In this document: positions 1 through 9,245 of the stretch, one piece after another
Layout: every line of letters begins with the position of its first letter
Position numbering within the stretch: the stretch's first letter is position 1
Assembly: GCA_905210875.1 (NCBI GenBank)
Contig: CAJLYN010000007.1
Coordinates: 1 to 27,535 of the forward strand
Direction: 5' to 3'
Origin: an uncultured Bacteroides sp.
GTDB lineage: Bacteria; Bacteroidota; Bacteroidia; Bacteroidales; UBA11471
Length of the DNA stretch: 27,535 nucleotides
Notes under the pieces: model-generated
The model's database searches: none
What the model saw: the letters and a program-made list of their open reading frames with translations, nothing else
Told to the model about the DNA's origin: nothing
Position numbers and translations under genes: made by a program

Positions 1-2131
1 CAGCTTCGGCTTGAGCCTCTTCGATGGCAGAACCGCCGGCCTCGGCCGTTACCTTGATGTTACCGATGAACTGATAGGTATAGTATTTTCTCGATACGGG
101 CCAGCCGTTGGCATCCTTATCGGTTCCGGCCATACCCGGACCTACGATGGGAGAGTCAACATCACCGATCCAGCGTACATATACGGCATCCTGGTTTTCG
201 GCAGCTGCAGGCAGGGTAGCGATAGCATCGCGCCATGCGTCGCCCACAGAGTCGATAGTAACGGTGGTAAGGGTGTTCCAGGTAGCATTATCGAGCGAGT
301 ACTCCATCTTCGTGGTCTTGTGCATACGGGCTTCGGCCAGGAGGACGGCAGAAACTTTCACACCGGTCATGCCTTTGGTCGAGAACTTGATGTAGTAGTA
401 GTCGGGGTTAGCGCAGCAAGCCTTGGTAAGCTCTTCGTTATATCCGGCAGCAGCCTCTTCTTGTTCAACAACAACAGAGTCGAGACGGGTACGCAACAGT
501 CCGGCCATAAAGAGTACGGGTTCTGCACTACCATTGTAGATATAAGCTTTGTTGTTACGGGTCTGAGCGAAAGTCGTATCGGCATAGGTTACGCCATCGG
601 CCGAATGCTCAACAGTCATAATACCAAGTTGTCCTACGTTTTCAGCATTGGCTGCGTGATTAGCAGCAAACGGCAATGTCAGGTTCTTGGTGGTACCATC
701 TTTGAGTTGGCAGAAGTCCCACAACATTTCATAGTCAGCCGAAACAACATTGGCGGTAAGATTCAAATCGCCGGTGAGGGTGATGGTACGGTTCATTTCG
801 CTCACACCGTCGCTCCAACCCATAAAGGTATTCAGGCCGTCGTGAAGGTCAACGCTTATCGTGATTTCGTCACCTACGAAATAAATGGCTTTCTCGGGTT
901 GTACGGTAACCGATGCCGTGGTAGAACCAGCGATAGCTACATTGACAGCGGCTTTGGTGGGGAACTCATCAATATACCATTCTTCGGCTCCTATATATGT
1001 AGGATTGCCGTCGATATCGGCACCTGCGGTGTATACTTTATACGATTTCAGGAGCGAGAAATCTTTGTTGTATCTGTCATAGAAATCGTCCCATGCCAAT
1101 TCGGCGGTAGCCATCGTGTAGTTTTCGGTGGTATCGGCCGAGAGCCAAGTGTATTCGCCGGTATCAGCATCTTTATTGTTACCGGCACTCCATGATTTAT
1201 AACCCTCGATAACGTTGTTGGCTCCGTAAATCATACCGTAAGAGCACTTGATAATCGTCGGCTGAGAAGTCGCAGCCATATTCAGGTCATCTGTCCAGTC
1301 AGGATAGAGGAACATATTGTTGTTGACATTGAAAGTCGACGCCATACCCATATAGTTTGCCACATCAATAGCAGCATAACCGTCAGAAGCTACCATTACG
1401 GTATTGTTCTCAAAGGTTACGGTACCATCTGTACGACCCGTTTCATCGGTAATATAGTTCATCGTAAAGATAGATTTCAGGTACGGCAGGTCATAGAAGG
1501 TATTATTGCGGAACACCACTTCAATGGGTACTTGTCCGAAATAGATACACGGCCAGCGGTTACCCGATGTGATGTTGGCATCGTAAACCCGGCAATTGAC
1601 CATCTCGAAATAATTGATCGAACCGCCTTCCATATATGCACCGTTCTCATCTTTGGGAGGAACCGAACGATACACGGTACGAGGATAGTTGGTAAAGTCG
1701 CAATTACGGAAAGCCAAGGTATCCATGTCGACATATTTACCATTAAAGTAGAAAATCTGACCCGATGAGGCCGTATTTCCATGCGTATATTGAATATTCA
1801 GATTCTCAAAGATCATACTCAAATCACTGCCAGGTTCGGTTCCAGCTTCTGCATCGAAACGCATTTGAACAATAGGGCGAAAATCAGTCGGCACACCGAT
1901 AATCCAGAATTTACCGGCGGTAGGCACGGTCTTGTATGTTCCACTAGAAATAACTACGTCAGGACTCTCTGGATTAACGAAAATAGTGTCCATAGCGCCT
2001 TGTGTACGACTTAACGAACTTAACGCCGTCGTAAATTCTGCTGATGTCGTCACTACCCAGCTGTCAGCAGCAGCCTGGAAGGATAGTGCAGTTGCCATGA
2101 AGGCAGCAGCAAGTGTAAAGATTTTTTTCAT
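1..2131 (-). CDS. Secreted beta-helix protein (DUF4957/DUF5123-like), C-terminus outside window
   Basis: An open frame of 710 codons without a stop runs from the ATG at 2131 to the left edge, so the gene is partial. Residues 1-22 (MKKIFTLAAAFMATALSFQA, then AA) form a Sec signal peptide with no lipobox Cys, so the product is probably secreted. Residues about 45-310 carry Asn-rich rungs such as FENLNIQY, FRNCDFTNY, FRNNTFYDL, FENNTVMV and NVNNNMF, typical of a right-handed parallel beta-helix as in DUF4957/DUF5123 proteins of Bacteroidota pectin loci. Residues about 400-467 (FVGDEI.., FMGWSDGVSEMNRTITL) resemble a bacterial beta-grasp repeat. A WDFCQLKDG segment then opens a beta-rich region, a pattern I associate with Bacteroidota pectate lyases and esterases. 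The gene is last in the visible PUL, 130 nt after SusD-B, and has its own promoter candidate. It may be a pectin-binding protein or a lyase whose catalytic part lies further left. No catalytic residues can be assigned. Confidence 0.85.
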   Translation of the reverse strand, partial: MKKIFTLAAAFMATALSFQAAADSWVVTTSAEFTTALSSLSRTQGAMDTIFVNPESPDVVISSGTYKTVPTAGKFWIIGVPTDFRPIVQMRFDAEAGTEPGSDLSMIFENLNIQYTHGNTASSGQIFYFNGKYVDMDTLAFRNCDFTNYPRTVYRSVPPKDENGAYMEGGSINYFEMVNCRVYDANITSGNRWPCIYFGQVPIEVVFRNNTFYDLPYLKSIFTMNYITDETGRTDGTVTFENNTVMVASDGYAAIDVANYMGMASTFNVNNNMFLYPDWTDDLNMAATSQPTIIKCSYGMIYGANNVIEGYKSWSAGNNKDADTGEYTWLSADTTENYTMATAELAWDDFYDRYNKDFSLLKSYKVYTAGADIDGNPTYIGAEEWYIDEFPTKAAVNVAIAGSTTASVTVQPEKAIYFVGDEITISVDLHDGLNTFMGWSDGVSEMNRTITLTGDLNLTANVVSADYEMLWDFCQLKDGTTKNLTLPFAANHAANAENVGQLGIMTVEHSADGVTYADTTFAQTRNNKAYIYNGSAEPVLFMAGLLRTRLDSVVVEQEEAAAGYNEELTKACCANPDYYYIKFSTKGMTGVKVSAVLLAEARMHKTTKMEYSLDNATWNTLTTVTIDSVGDAWRDAIATLPAAAENQDAVYVRWIGDVDSPIVGPGMAGTDKDANGWPVSRKYYTYQFIGNIKVTAEAGGSAIEEAQAEA

Positions 2132-2161
2132 AACTCTGATGTTTTTTATGGTTAGATATAT

Positions 2162-2198
2162 ATCCTAATCTTTGCCTTTTGATGGCAAAGATTAGGAT
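2162..2198 (-). other. Perfect 15-bp hairpin in the leader of the beta-helix gene
   Basis: ATCCTAATCTTTGCC (2162-2176) and its exact reverse complement (2184-2198) flank a 7-nt loop. In the minus-strand transcript the stem is followed by ATATATCTAACC rather than a run of U, so it is a poor terminator in that direction. In the plus direction it is followed by only four T. It lies between SusD-B and the beta-helix gene, just downstream of a promoter-like element. It could protect the 5' end of a separate mRNA, or trim and attenuate read-through from SusD-B. Confidence 0.75.
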
Positions 2199-2209
2199 TT
2201 TGATACTTA

Positions 2210-2240
2210 CAAAGGTAAATAAATTATTTATTTTAGCAAG
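2210..2240 (-). promoter_or_regulatory. Bacteroidota-type promoter for the beta-helix gene
   Basis: On the minus strand CTTG (2240-2237) is separated by 19 nt from TACCTTTG (2217-2210). The latter is an exact match to the Bacteroidota -7 consensus TAnnTTTG, with a TTG at the -33 position. Transcription would start near 2203 and give a leader of about 70 nt that begins almost directly with the hairpin at 2162-2198. Confidence 0.6.
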
Positions 2241-2261
2241 AATCTGAGAATATTAATTACT

Positions 2262-4046
2262 TTATAGACTCCAATCTATAAAATAATTATTGGCGATTGA
2301 GGCCCGAACCTTTGCTTGCATGGCCGGCGAATATTTCGGAGCTATACGGTTCGATATAATGGTATCGGCCTGTGCATCCCCGGCAGACTTGTAACGCTCG
2401 GCCATCTTACAGAGGTAGCTGTAAGATTTCCCTTCACCGGTAAATTCTTTCAAATATTCATCAGCTAGTGCAAGGTCATAAATTTTAATACGCTCCTCCT
2501 CGGTGATGGCTCGTTGCACGCCGTTGGCATCGGTTACATAGAAGTTTCCGTCTTCATCGGGCACAGGCAAATCATATTCTTCTCCCAAAGCGCAACCTAC
2601 TATCCCATTATTGCCATAACCTCCGGACGAACCAAACCATGAATTATATCGGGCATCCCAGCCCTCTTCAACAGGCACACCGTCGACACGACCTTCGGCA
2701 AATTCATTTTCAAGGCCATTATTCAGAAGAGTTTTAGCCTGGTGCCAATTGCCAAGGTGATTCTCGGCTTCGGCCAACAGGAAATGATAATCATGACCGC
2801 GATACAAAATAATGGTAGGTTGTATCTCAAAAATGTTGGTGCGCAAATACTCCGGAATTGTTCCTCCTTTACGACTGTAATAATACTTGGTAAAGGCAAT
2901 CGAACCGTTAATAGGATACATGGTAAGCAACTGAGTATAGCTACGAATATCCGTCTCTACATATGAATCCATACCATACTGGGAGGGCTGCAAATAGAAT
3001 CCATCACCAGGATAGGCCGGGCAGAAATATTGAACCAGGCGGTTGCGCTGTCCATTGTTGTAGTCGTACATAATACCACATATCAGCTGGTACTCGAAAC
3101 CTACCTGCTCGGAGAAGAAAATGCTATAATAATTATGCGTAAGAGGAATACCCAATGCATAATAGTTGCCACCCGTCTTATCGGCAGGAACCGAGCCGTC
3201 CAGGTTTAGATATAGGTTCTCAAAGAGATCCAAGATATTGTCGCGAATCCACAACCAATCGGCTTGGCTGTTGGTATAGGAAGCTCGCCAAGAAAGCAAC
3301 TCAGCCCGCATGAGCAACCATGGCGGAGTGAGATAGTTCCAGTAATCATATGCTGTATTCTGAGTCTCTGGATCGATCCAAGCAGGCCAATCCATCTCCA
3401 AATCGGCGGCAAAATGGTTGCCATTGGCAAGCGTAATGCCATTATCAAGCATTTCTATACACTTGTTCGTAACTTCAAGCATGGAATTGAGTGGAGTAAA
3501 TGTAGTTGCATCGGAAAGATCTTTGATCTCCTCCAAGGCATCATCGAAATATACCGCTTTTCCATATATGCGACCCAATGTATAATAGGCCCACACCTTT
3601 ATGCGCAAAGCACTGCTGACAAGTTTGGGAAAATCGGCCGCAGCGGTTTCACTCATAGACGAGCCTATCTTTGACTGGTACTCCGACATTTTGTCGAAGT
3701 AATCGTTACAAGCCGTAATAATCTCGTAGTAACAAGTAGGATCGGCATACTCATTGCCGTCGGTAGGTTCGTAATTATAAATATTTTGCAAAGCTACCGG
3801 AGCATTGGGTGCAATTTCGAGGAAATTGCACCGCGTGTCGGTAAGGAATATAGGATGATCGCCGGCATTCTGCATGCGAGTTATGATACCCAGGAATCCA
3901 CGATACATTTCATTCTCACTCGATATGTAATCATTGACATTGAGAATGTTGTCGGGGTCGGTATCGAAAAAGTCATCACACGCCGAAGTGAACACAGCCA
4001 GCGCGGCAGTCAGGCCCAACAGGGAATATCGAAATATACGTTTCAT
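2262..4046 (-). CDS. SusD/RagB-family glycan-binding lipoprotein (SusD-B)
   Basis: This 594-residue lipoprotein should bind glycan at the cell surface as the lid of the adjacent SusC-B channel. The signal peptide ends in a lipobox with Cys23 (FTSAC), followed by DDFFDTDPD, an acidic stretch like the Bacteroidota surface-export signal. A SusD helix signature is visible around residues 148-165 (LVSSALRIKVWAYYTLGRIYG), and the chain ends in YFIDWSL. The length fits the family. The gene starts 6 nt after the SusC-B stop, so the two are surely co-transcribed. It is clearly diverged from SusD-A in the same window (594 against 523 residues, little shared sequence outside family signatures), suggesting a different ligand or oligosaccharide size. 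The family call rests on context and signatures; the ligand is inferred to be pectic from the neighbouring lyase. Confidence 0.93.
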   Translation of the reverse strand: MKRIFRYSLLGLTAALAVFTSACDDFFDTDPDNILNVNDYISSENEMYRGFLGIITRMQNAGDHPIFLTDTRCNFLEIAPNAPVALQNIYNYEPTDGNEYADPTCYYEIITACNDYFDKMSEYQSKIGSSMSETAAADFPKLVSSALRIKVWAYYTLGRIYGKAVYFDDALEEIKDLSDATTFTPLNSMLEVTNKCIEMLDNGITLANGNHFAADLEMDWPAWIDPETQNTAYDYWNYLTPPWLLMRAELLSWRASYTNSQADWLWIRDNILDLFENLYLNLDGSVPADKTGGNYYALGIPLTHNYYSIFFSEQVGFEYQLICGIMYDYNNGQRNRLVQYFCPAYPGDGFYLQPSQYGMDSYVETDIRSYTQLLTMYPINGSIAFTKYYYSRKGGTIPEYLRTNIFEIQPTIILYRGHDYHFLLAEAENHLGNWHQAKTLLNNGLENEFAEGRVDGVPVEEGWDARYNSWFGSSGGYGNNGIVGCALGEEYDLPVPDEDGNFYVTDANGVQRAITEEERIKIYDLALADEYLKEFTGEGKSYSYLCKMAERYKSAGDAQADTIISNRIAPKYSPAMQAKVRASIANNYFIDWSL

Positions 4047-4052
4047 GGTCTA

Positions 4053-7000
4053 TTAGAAGTTTAAATTAAATCCGACTTTAATGGTGATAGGCAGCCCTAC
4101 CTTGGCATAGTCAAAGCCTCTCATGCTTTCGCTGTAAGAGTAGTTGAACTCGGGGTCACTGCCCAGATAATCGGTCAACGTGAATAGGTTCTCACCCGTT
4201 ACGTAAATGGTTCCCGACTGGCAGAATTTCAACATTTTGTTGTCGAAATGGAAAGCCAGCGTGAGGGCACGCAACTTGAAGTATGAGGCATCTTCTACCC
4301 AACGGTCGGAGAAAATATTGTTGCCCGAGGGATCTCCATAAGCAGCACGAGGCATATCGGTTGTCTGACCCTCTACCTGCCAGCGGTTGAGCACAGCCGT
4401 CGACTGGTTATAGAAGGTCGACATCGACTCGGTCTGACGACGCAATGCGTTGTAAGCCTTGTTTCCGACAGAATAACCGAAGTCAGCTTTGAGAGAAATC
4501 CATTTATAACGGAACGTGGTGCTTACGCCACCAAAGAAATCGGGAGTAGCCGAGCCGAGCGATACGCGGTCGTCGTCGTTGATAATACCGTCTTTGTTTT
4601 GGTCGATGAAGCGGACATCACCAGCCTGATAGGCTCTACCCGATGAGTTTATAAGACCGGCGGCCTGAGCCTCTGCGGTTGTAGCATAGACGCCATTGGT
4701 CTGGAAGCCGTAAAACTCATATGGGGTACTTCCCACGCGGGTAATGACCTGAGCATCGTCTTCGTTATAGGCGGTAAATTCTATAATGTCTTCGGTCTGG
4801 GTATTTCCCAACGACTCTACCTTACTCTTCACCGTTGCTAAATTTCCCGAGATAGACCAGTCGAAATCCTTGGTGTGTACGGGGTTGAGACGCAACGACA
4901 ACTCATATCCCTGAGAAGAAATAGAGGCCGTATTGTCATAATAAAGCGACGAACCATAGACAGCCGAGATGTTGCGGTCGAGCAACAGATCGTAGGAGTT
5001 GGCATAGAAATAATTAAACTGCATATCGAGCAGATGCTTGAAGAACGACACATCAAGAGCAGCGTCGAATTGCGTCTTCTTCTCCCATTCGAGACGTGTG
5101 TTGGGCACGTTGGAACGGACAATGGCACCCACGTTGAAGAGGTTCGATGTCAAATAATAGTTCTTGGCATAATTCGACGAGAAGCGGCTGTTACCCGTCA
5201 AGCTCACCTCGGCCGAGAGATTCATAATATCAATCCAGGAAGGAAGGGCTCCCGTATTGGCGGCAAAGAACGTAAGGCCAGCCGAGGGGAAGAATCCAAA
5301 GCGTGAAGCATCAACACCCGATACCGAAGACCCGTCGATAGAGAGATTGGCCATTGCCTTTACAAGGTGATTAAATGTATAATCGGCATGGAGGTAATAG
5401 CTGAGCCATTTCCACTCATCGTTGATACCGTCGATGATACGTTCGTCGAGGTCATCGGCAAGTGTCGTATAATTATCATTGGCCGTATTATATCCCGACT
5501 CAAAGTCATACTCAAAGCTCTTTGTTATAAACCGAATGCCGCCATAGGCCTTGAAATCGTGAATATTACCAAAGACCTTCTGGTACATGGCATTGGCGCC
5601 GTAGAAATAAGACGATTGCTCACGCACGCCCTTGCTTACATAGTTGAAGCCAGTGCCATAGAGTTGAGGTACGATAGCCTGGTCGGTAACACCGGGTACA
5701 AACAAAGACTCTTCGGTATAATCGTAATAAATATTCAGCATTCCAGTGATGGTCCAGTTCTCGGTAGGCCGCCAGTTAAGACCGGCACGCACATTCACGT
5801 CGTAAATCTTGTCATCACCTTCAACCGTCTCAACCAATGCCAACGGATTACTTACATTATCGTAAGCATATTTAGGATTGGCATTGACATTCCAACCATT
5901 ATAGGTGGCATAGTTAGGAAGCAGATTTCCATTCATCTCCCGAGAATAGGGGTAAAGATTGGGCATCATAAAACTCGAAGCCAAGATAGGATTGGTTTCT
6001 TCTTTCATACCCTGCTCCTGCAAGTTGCTGGTAATATAGGCCAGGTTCACATTGGTAAAGATGTCGACCCATCGGCTCACCATGACACTTGAATTGATCA
6101 ACGTATGGAAACGTTGCGTCGAGGTATTGTCTATAATACCCCCTTCGTTGGTGTAACCCAGCGAGATATTATATTTGGCAATCTCATCACCTCCCTCGAT
6201 ACGGAATATGTTGTCGGTCACAAAAGCGTTGCGGGTAATCTCCTTGGTCCAGTCAATATCGTTGTCGAATAAATAACTGTACATGTTCACTCCGGGATTG
6301 AGGAAAGGATAGTCGGCCCGCAAATCGGCTGCACTGGAATAGCGAGTCATTCCGACATCTTGCAGATAGTTTTTATACTGCGAGGCATTGAGCAAAGGAA
6401 TGCTCGTCTGAGGCATGCTCACACCGTAATTTCCCGAGAATGATACGCGGGTATTGAGGTTATCCGATGTCGCTTGTTGCGTTTCGATGAGGATAACGCC
6501 ATTCGAGCCCAAAGATCCATAGAGCGATGCTTCGGCGCCTTTAAGGGCAGTGATGCTTTTGATATCGTTGGCATTATAACCAAAGAGGGCATCGCGCGAA
6601 TATCCGTTAATCACACCGGACACATCGGAATTGTACAGATAAGGAATGCCGTTGATAACCAACAACGGTGCATTTTCGGCGTTCAGGGTGTGAATGCCAC
6701 GCAGATTAAAGAAGGCACCCTCACCGGGCATACCGCTCTTCTTAATTACTTGCAAACCCGAAATTTCATCTTGCCAACCCAAATCGGCCGAAATCGTATT
6801 TTTCATATCGCGGCGATTCAGTGAAGCATTTACCGCACTACGGTTGTCGCGACGTTCGCTGTAAAACGGATATTGAGTCGTTCCCGCATAATCGGTAAAG
6901 TCTTCGGGCACCAAGACTATCTCCCGGGGAATAACGCCTTTTTTCAAAGGATACTCCCGTGTATAAAAGCCTCCGGCCACAATACGTAATGTTCCTTTTT

Positions 7001-7202
7001 TCAGGTCGGTAGACAATTCAAATTCTCCTTTTTCATCGGAAACGACCGAACTAGACGTTCCCACCACCGAAACTATGGCTCCTTGCAGCGGGGTATTATC
7101 GGTACTTACAATCCGAGATTTGATGACGGTACCCTTTTGAGCAAAAACGGGTATGACCGACATCAGAAGTATAATAACAAGAAAACTATATATTCTTCTC
7201 AT
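4053..7202 (-). CDS. SusC/RagA-family TonB-dependent outer membrane transporter (SusC-B), divergent
   Basis: This 1049-residue outer-membrane barrel protein is predicted to import oligosaccharides using TonB energy. The signal peptide covers residues 1-21 (..SVIPVFA, cut before QKG). A carboxypeptidase-regulatory-like domain follows (about 25-95; TPLQGAIVSVVGTSSSVVSD). The plug domain (about 120-230) shows FNLRGIHTLNAENAPLLVINGIPY and ALKGAEASLYGSLGSNGVIL, which correspond to the canonical SusC motifs. The barrel ends in KVGFNLNF with a terminal Phe, as expected for BAM-assembled barrels. Oddly, the stretch between the N-terminal domain and the plug (about 98-120, REIVLVPEDFTDYAG..) has no clear EVVVTG-like TonB box, and the plug is more diverged than that of SusC-A. 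The gene is 19 nt downstream of FAS1-C and 6 nt upstream of SusD-B. Family membership is firm; the pectic substrate is inferred. Confidence 0.94.
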   Translation of the reverse strand: MRRIYSFLVIILLMSVIPVFAQKGTVIKSRIVSTDNTPLQGAIVSVVGTSSSVVSDEKGEFELSTDLKKGTLRIVAGGFYTREYPLKKGVIPREIVLVPEDFTDYAGTTQYPFYSERRDNRSAVNASLNRRDMKNTISADLGWQDEISGLQVIKKSGMPGEGAFFNLRGIHTLNAENAPLLVINGIPYLYNSDVSGVINGYSRDALFGYNANDIKSITALKGAEASLYGSLGSNGVILIETQQATSDNLNTRVSFSGNYGVSMPQTSIPLLNASQYKNYLQDVGMTRYSSAADLRADYPFLNPGVNMYSYLFDNDIDWTKEITRNAFVTDNIFRIEGGDEIAKYNISLGYTNEGGIIDNTSTQRFHTLINSSVMVSRWVDIFTNVNLAYITSNLQEQGMKEETNPILASSFMMPNLYPYSREMNGNLLPNYATYNGWNVNANPKYAYDNVSNPLALVETVEGDDKIYDVNVRAGLNWRPTENWTITGMLNIYYDYTEESLFVPGVTDQAIVPQLYGTGFNYVSKGVREQSSYFYGANAMYQKVFGNIHDFKAYGGIRFITKSFEYDFESGYNTANDNYTTLADDLDERIIDGINDEWKWLSYYLHADYTFNHLVKAMANLSIDGSSVSGVDASRFGFFPSAGLTFFAANTGALPSWIDIMNLSAEVSLTGNSRFSSNYAKNYYLTSNLFNVGAIVRSNVPNTRLEWEKKTQFDAALDVSFFKHLLDMQFNYFYANSYDLLLDRNISAVYGSSLYYDNTASISSQGYELSLRLNPVHTKDFDWSISGNLATVKSKVESLGNTQTEDIIEFTAYNEDDAQVITRVGSTPYEFYGFQTNGVYATTAEAQAAGLINSSGRAYQAGDVRFIDQNKDGIINDDDRVSLGSATPDFFGGVSTTFRYKWISLKADFGYSVGNKAYNALRRQTESMSTFYNQSTAVLNRWQVEGQTTDMPRAAYGDPSGNNIFSDRWVEDASYFKLRALTLAFHFDNKMLKFCQSGTIYVTGENLFTLTDYLGSDPEFNYSYSESMRGFDYAKVGLPITIKVGFNLNF

Positions 7203-7221
7203 AACACTGAATTTTCATAGA

Positions 7222-9240
7222 TTAATAGTTGTTTACTGTCGGTCGCAAGCACCAATGGTACATCATCAGTTGTGCCAAATTATTCTTAGAACGGTCAGTC
7301 GTAGTTGTTATAATAGAAGCCACGTCGCTCGACTCAACCCGTATACGGAAATTCCCATCGGTTGGAATATTCACGACGGCCACCTGATAGCCATCGGTAT
7401 CATATGCTATCGATTTGGGATCTAGTTCAAACCATGCCTGCGCATCAAATCCCTCGGGATATGTAATTGATAAGGGCCCGAAGAAAGTCATTTCCGACGC
7501 ACCACCACGGTCAAAATGGAAATTGGAGCCTTGTGCAGCCATACTCATATCTTTCACCAGCAAGCGGTCGTTGAAATAGATACTCAACGAGTAGGTAAGT
7601 GAATGCTTGAATCCCATACGTAGGTTATATTCGCCGGCCGGGAGATTACATTCAACCAGGCCGAAGTTCTTGTCGCTCGAATTATAGAGCAGACCGTCGT
7701 ACTCGACACTGCACAGATAGTCCGACTCTTTCACTCCTGCTGCAAACGACTCTTGTTGGGGAATAATCAGCGTCAGAGAGTCGATGCTGCGTGTCAACGA
7801 ATCAATCGCCGCCACGGTCAACGAATCGGGCGAAGTGATTGTCCGCAAAGAATCGAGCGTAATCTCAGCCGAAGAGAGAAGCGTGCGGCTCTTGTTGAGC
7901 GAGTCAACCGCCGTAGCAGCCTGAATGGCTTCTTGTGTAGGAACAGCCGTCAACACATGGTAATACATGGTAGGCAATGTCTCCGAAAGGGTGAATGAAC
8001 TCTGCGCGTCATTACAGATGAGAGGGTCGGTCCAGTTTGTCCAACGGAAATACTGAGCTTTCTGGGCATCGCTCATGGCTGCCCATATTTCATAGAAACG
8101 GGCCTTTACACGATAAATGACAACATGGTTGGGTATCTTAAAGTCGGAAAGATAATATACCAGACCATTGCTCAACGTATCGGTTCTCGTCGGGTCTACG
8201 AGTTGTACAGAAGGACGCCAGTAGGCAGAGTCGGAAAGGTTATATTCCTCAAGATCTTGCGACTCGTCGATGGTACGAACATAACCTCCAACAGCATAAA
8301 AATCCGGAGCGCCCGTCATAACCTCTTCGGGCGAAAGACGACGATTGGAAAAACATGCCTCTACAATCCATTTTTGGAATTTGGCACTATCCGATGCCGT
8401 AACAGCTCGATTGAGCCAAATAGGCAGATTGGTATAGGCATCGTTGAGGGCTTTTTCAATCAACGCATTGCTGGGAATAAACATGGTCGTCGTATAATTC
8501 TCCGAACGCATATTCCAATAGGCTACACCATTCTGAGTATAACGGTCCATCAACGTATTACGCACCGAGATAACCGAGTCGGAATAGTAGGTATTACCCA
8601 TATCATCGACACCATCGGGGGTACTGCTTTCGGCATCGAAATACTCTTCTTCATAGCTGGCTATCAATTCTTTGAACATGGAGTAGTCGTCGCCCAAGGC
8701 CTGTAAATATTCATATATCGATTCACGGGGAATAATCGTACCATCGATATAATAGATATAACCGTTATCGGCTTTTACCTTTTTGTACAGTTTGTACTCA
8801 TCGATATAAATATCGTCGTCACGCAGATAGACCCGAAGGTTTTTCTTGTCGTAGAGCGTCTCATACCGGGTAAGGATACCAAAATTCTCGGTAAACTTAT
8901 CGGGCGATACCGGGGTGTCGGAGATACTGTTTTTGACAAATGCAGTATCGTTGGCAATCTTCGACATATCGAGATTATCGTTTTCACACACCACCAAGGT
9001 AAACTGTCCATCAGAGGGAAGAGATTCCATCTGTCCGGTTTTTTCTATAAGTTCGGTCATTTCCGATAAGGTCGGCTGGCTTTGCAGATACGAAACCACA
9101 TCGCCCGAATAGACTTCAATATCCTCCGAATCGGAAGTTACCGCACGGGCATCATAGTGGTCGTCCCAATTATCGGTGCAAGACACAACGCAAGCACACA
9201 AGGCCGACACAATCAATCCTGTAAATTTATTTGTTCTCAT
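7222..9240 (-). CDS. Fasciclin (FAS1) domain lipoprotein C with coiled-coil insert and C-terminal beta domain
   Basis: This 672-residue lipoprotein has Cys21 (VVSC) followed by TDNWDD, an acidic surface-export-like signal. A first FAS1-like domain spans about 45-168, from VVSYLQSQPTLSEMTELI to the closing strand NGYIYYIDGTIIP. A second, more diverged one spans about 169-370 (MFIPSNALIEKAL; GLVYYLSDFKIPNHV). Residues about 437-496 hold repeated DSL units (VDSLNKS, LDSLRTI, PDSLTVA, IDSLTRS, IDSLTLI) that look like a short helical coiled coil. Residues about 505-672 form a beta-rich domain (LPAGEYNLRMGF, DGNFRIRVESS, MYHWCLRPT) reminiscent of a carbohydrate-binding jelly roll. The gene lies 5 nt after FAS1-B and 19 nt before SusC-B. 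Its role is unknown; it is probably an accessory glycan-binding or scaffold protein of the SusC/D complex. Domain limits are read by eye. Confidence 0.82.
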   Translation of the reverse strand: MRTNKFTGLIVSALCACVVSCTDNWDDHYDARAVTSDSEDIEVYSGDVVSYLQSQPTLSEMTELIEKTGQMESLPSDGQFTLVVCENDNLDMSKIANDTAFVKNSISDTPVSPDKFTENFGILTRYETLYDKKNLRVYLRDDDIYIDEYKLYKKVKADNGYIYYIDGTIIPRESIYEYLQALGDDYSMFKELIASYEEEYFDAESSTPDGVDDMGNTYYSDSVISVRNTLMDRYTQNGVAYWNMRSENYTTTMFIPSNALIEKALNDAYTNLPIWLNRAVTASDSAKFQKWIVEACFSNRRLSPEEVMTGAPDFYAVGGYVRTIDESQDLEEYNLSDSAYWRPSVQLVDPTRTDTLSNGLVYYLSDFKIPNHVVIYRVKARFYEIWAAMSDAQKAQYFRWTNWTDPLICNDAQSSFTLSETLPTMYYHVLTAVPTQEAIQAATAVDSLNKSRTLLSSAEITLDSLRTITSPDSLTVAAIDSLTRSIDSLTLIIPQQESFAAGVKESDYLCSVEYDGLLYNSSDKNFGLVECNLPAGEYNLRMGFKHSLTYSLSIYFNDRLLVKDMSMAAQGSNFHFDRGGASEMTFFGPLSITYPEGFDAQAWFELDPKSIAYDTDGYQVAVVNIPTDGNFRIRVESSDVASIITTTTDRSKNNLAQLMMYHWCLRPTVNNY

Positions 9241-9245
9241 AGTAT

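Noticed and set aside
11..1195. Long plus-strand open frame (394 codons) opposite the beta-helix gene
   Set aside because: The protein is Gly/Val-rich with no domain. The minus strand has a full signal peptide and beta-helix repeats over the same bases, so this is a mirror of biased codon use.
5367..6092. Plus-strand open frame of 241 codons inside SusC-B; similar ones at 11429-12211, 14149-14937 and 16725-17336
   Set aside because: They are antisense to strong SusC, SusD or FAS1 genes, have no signal peptide or family motif, and start in the middle of conserved barrels or domains.
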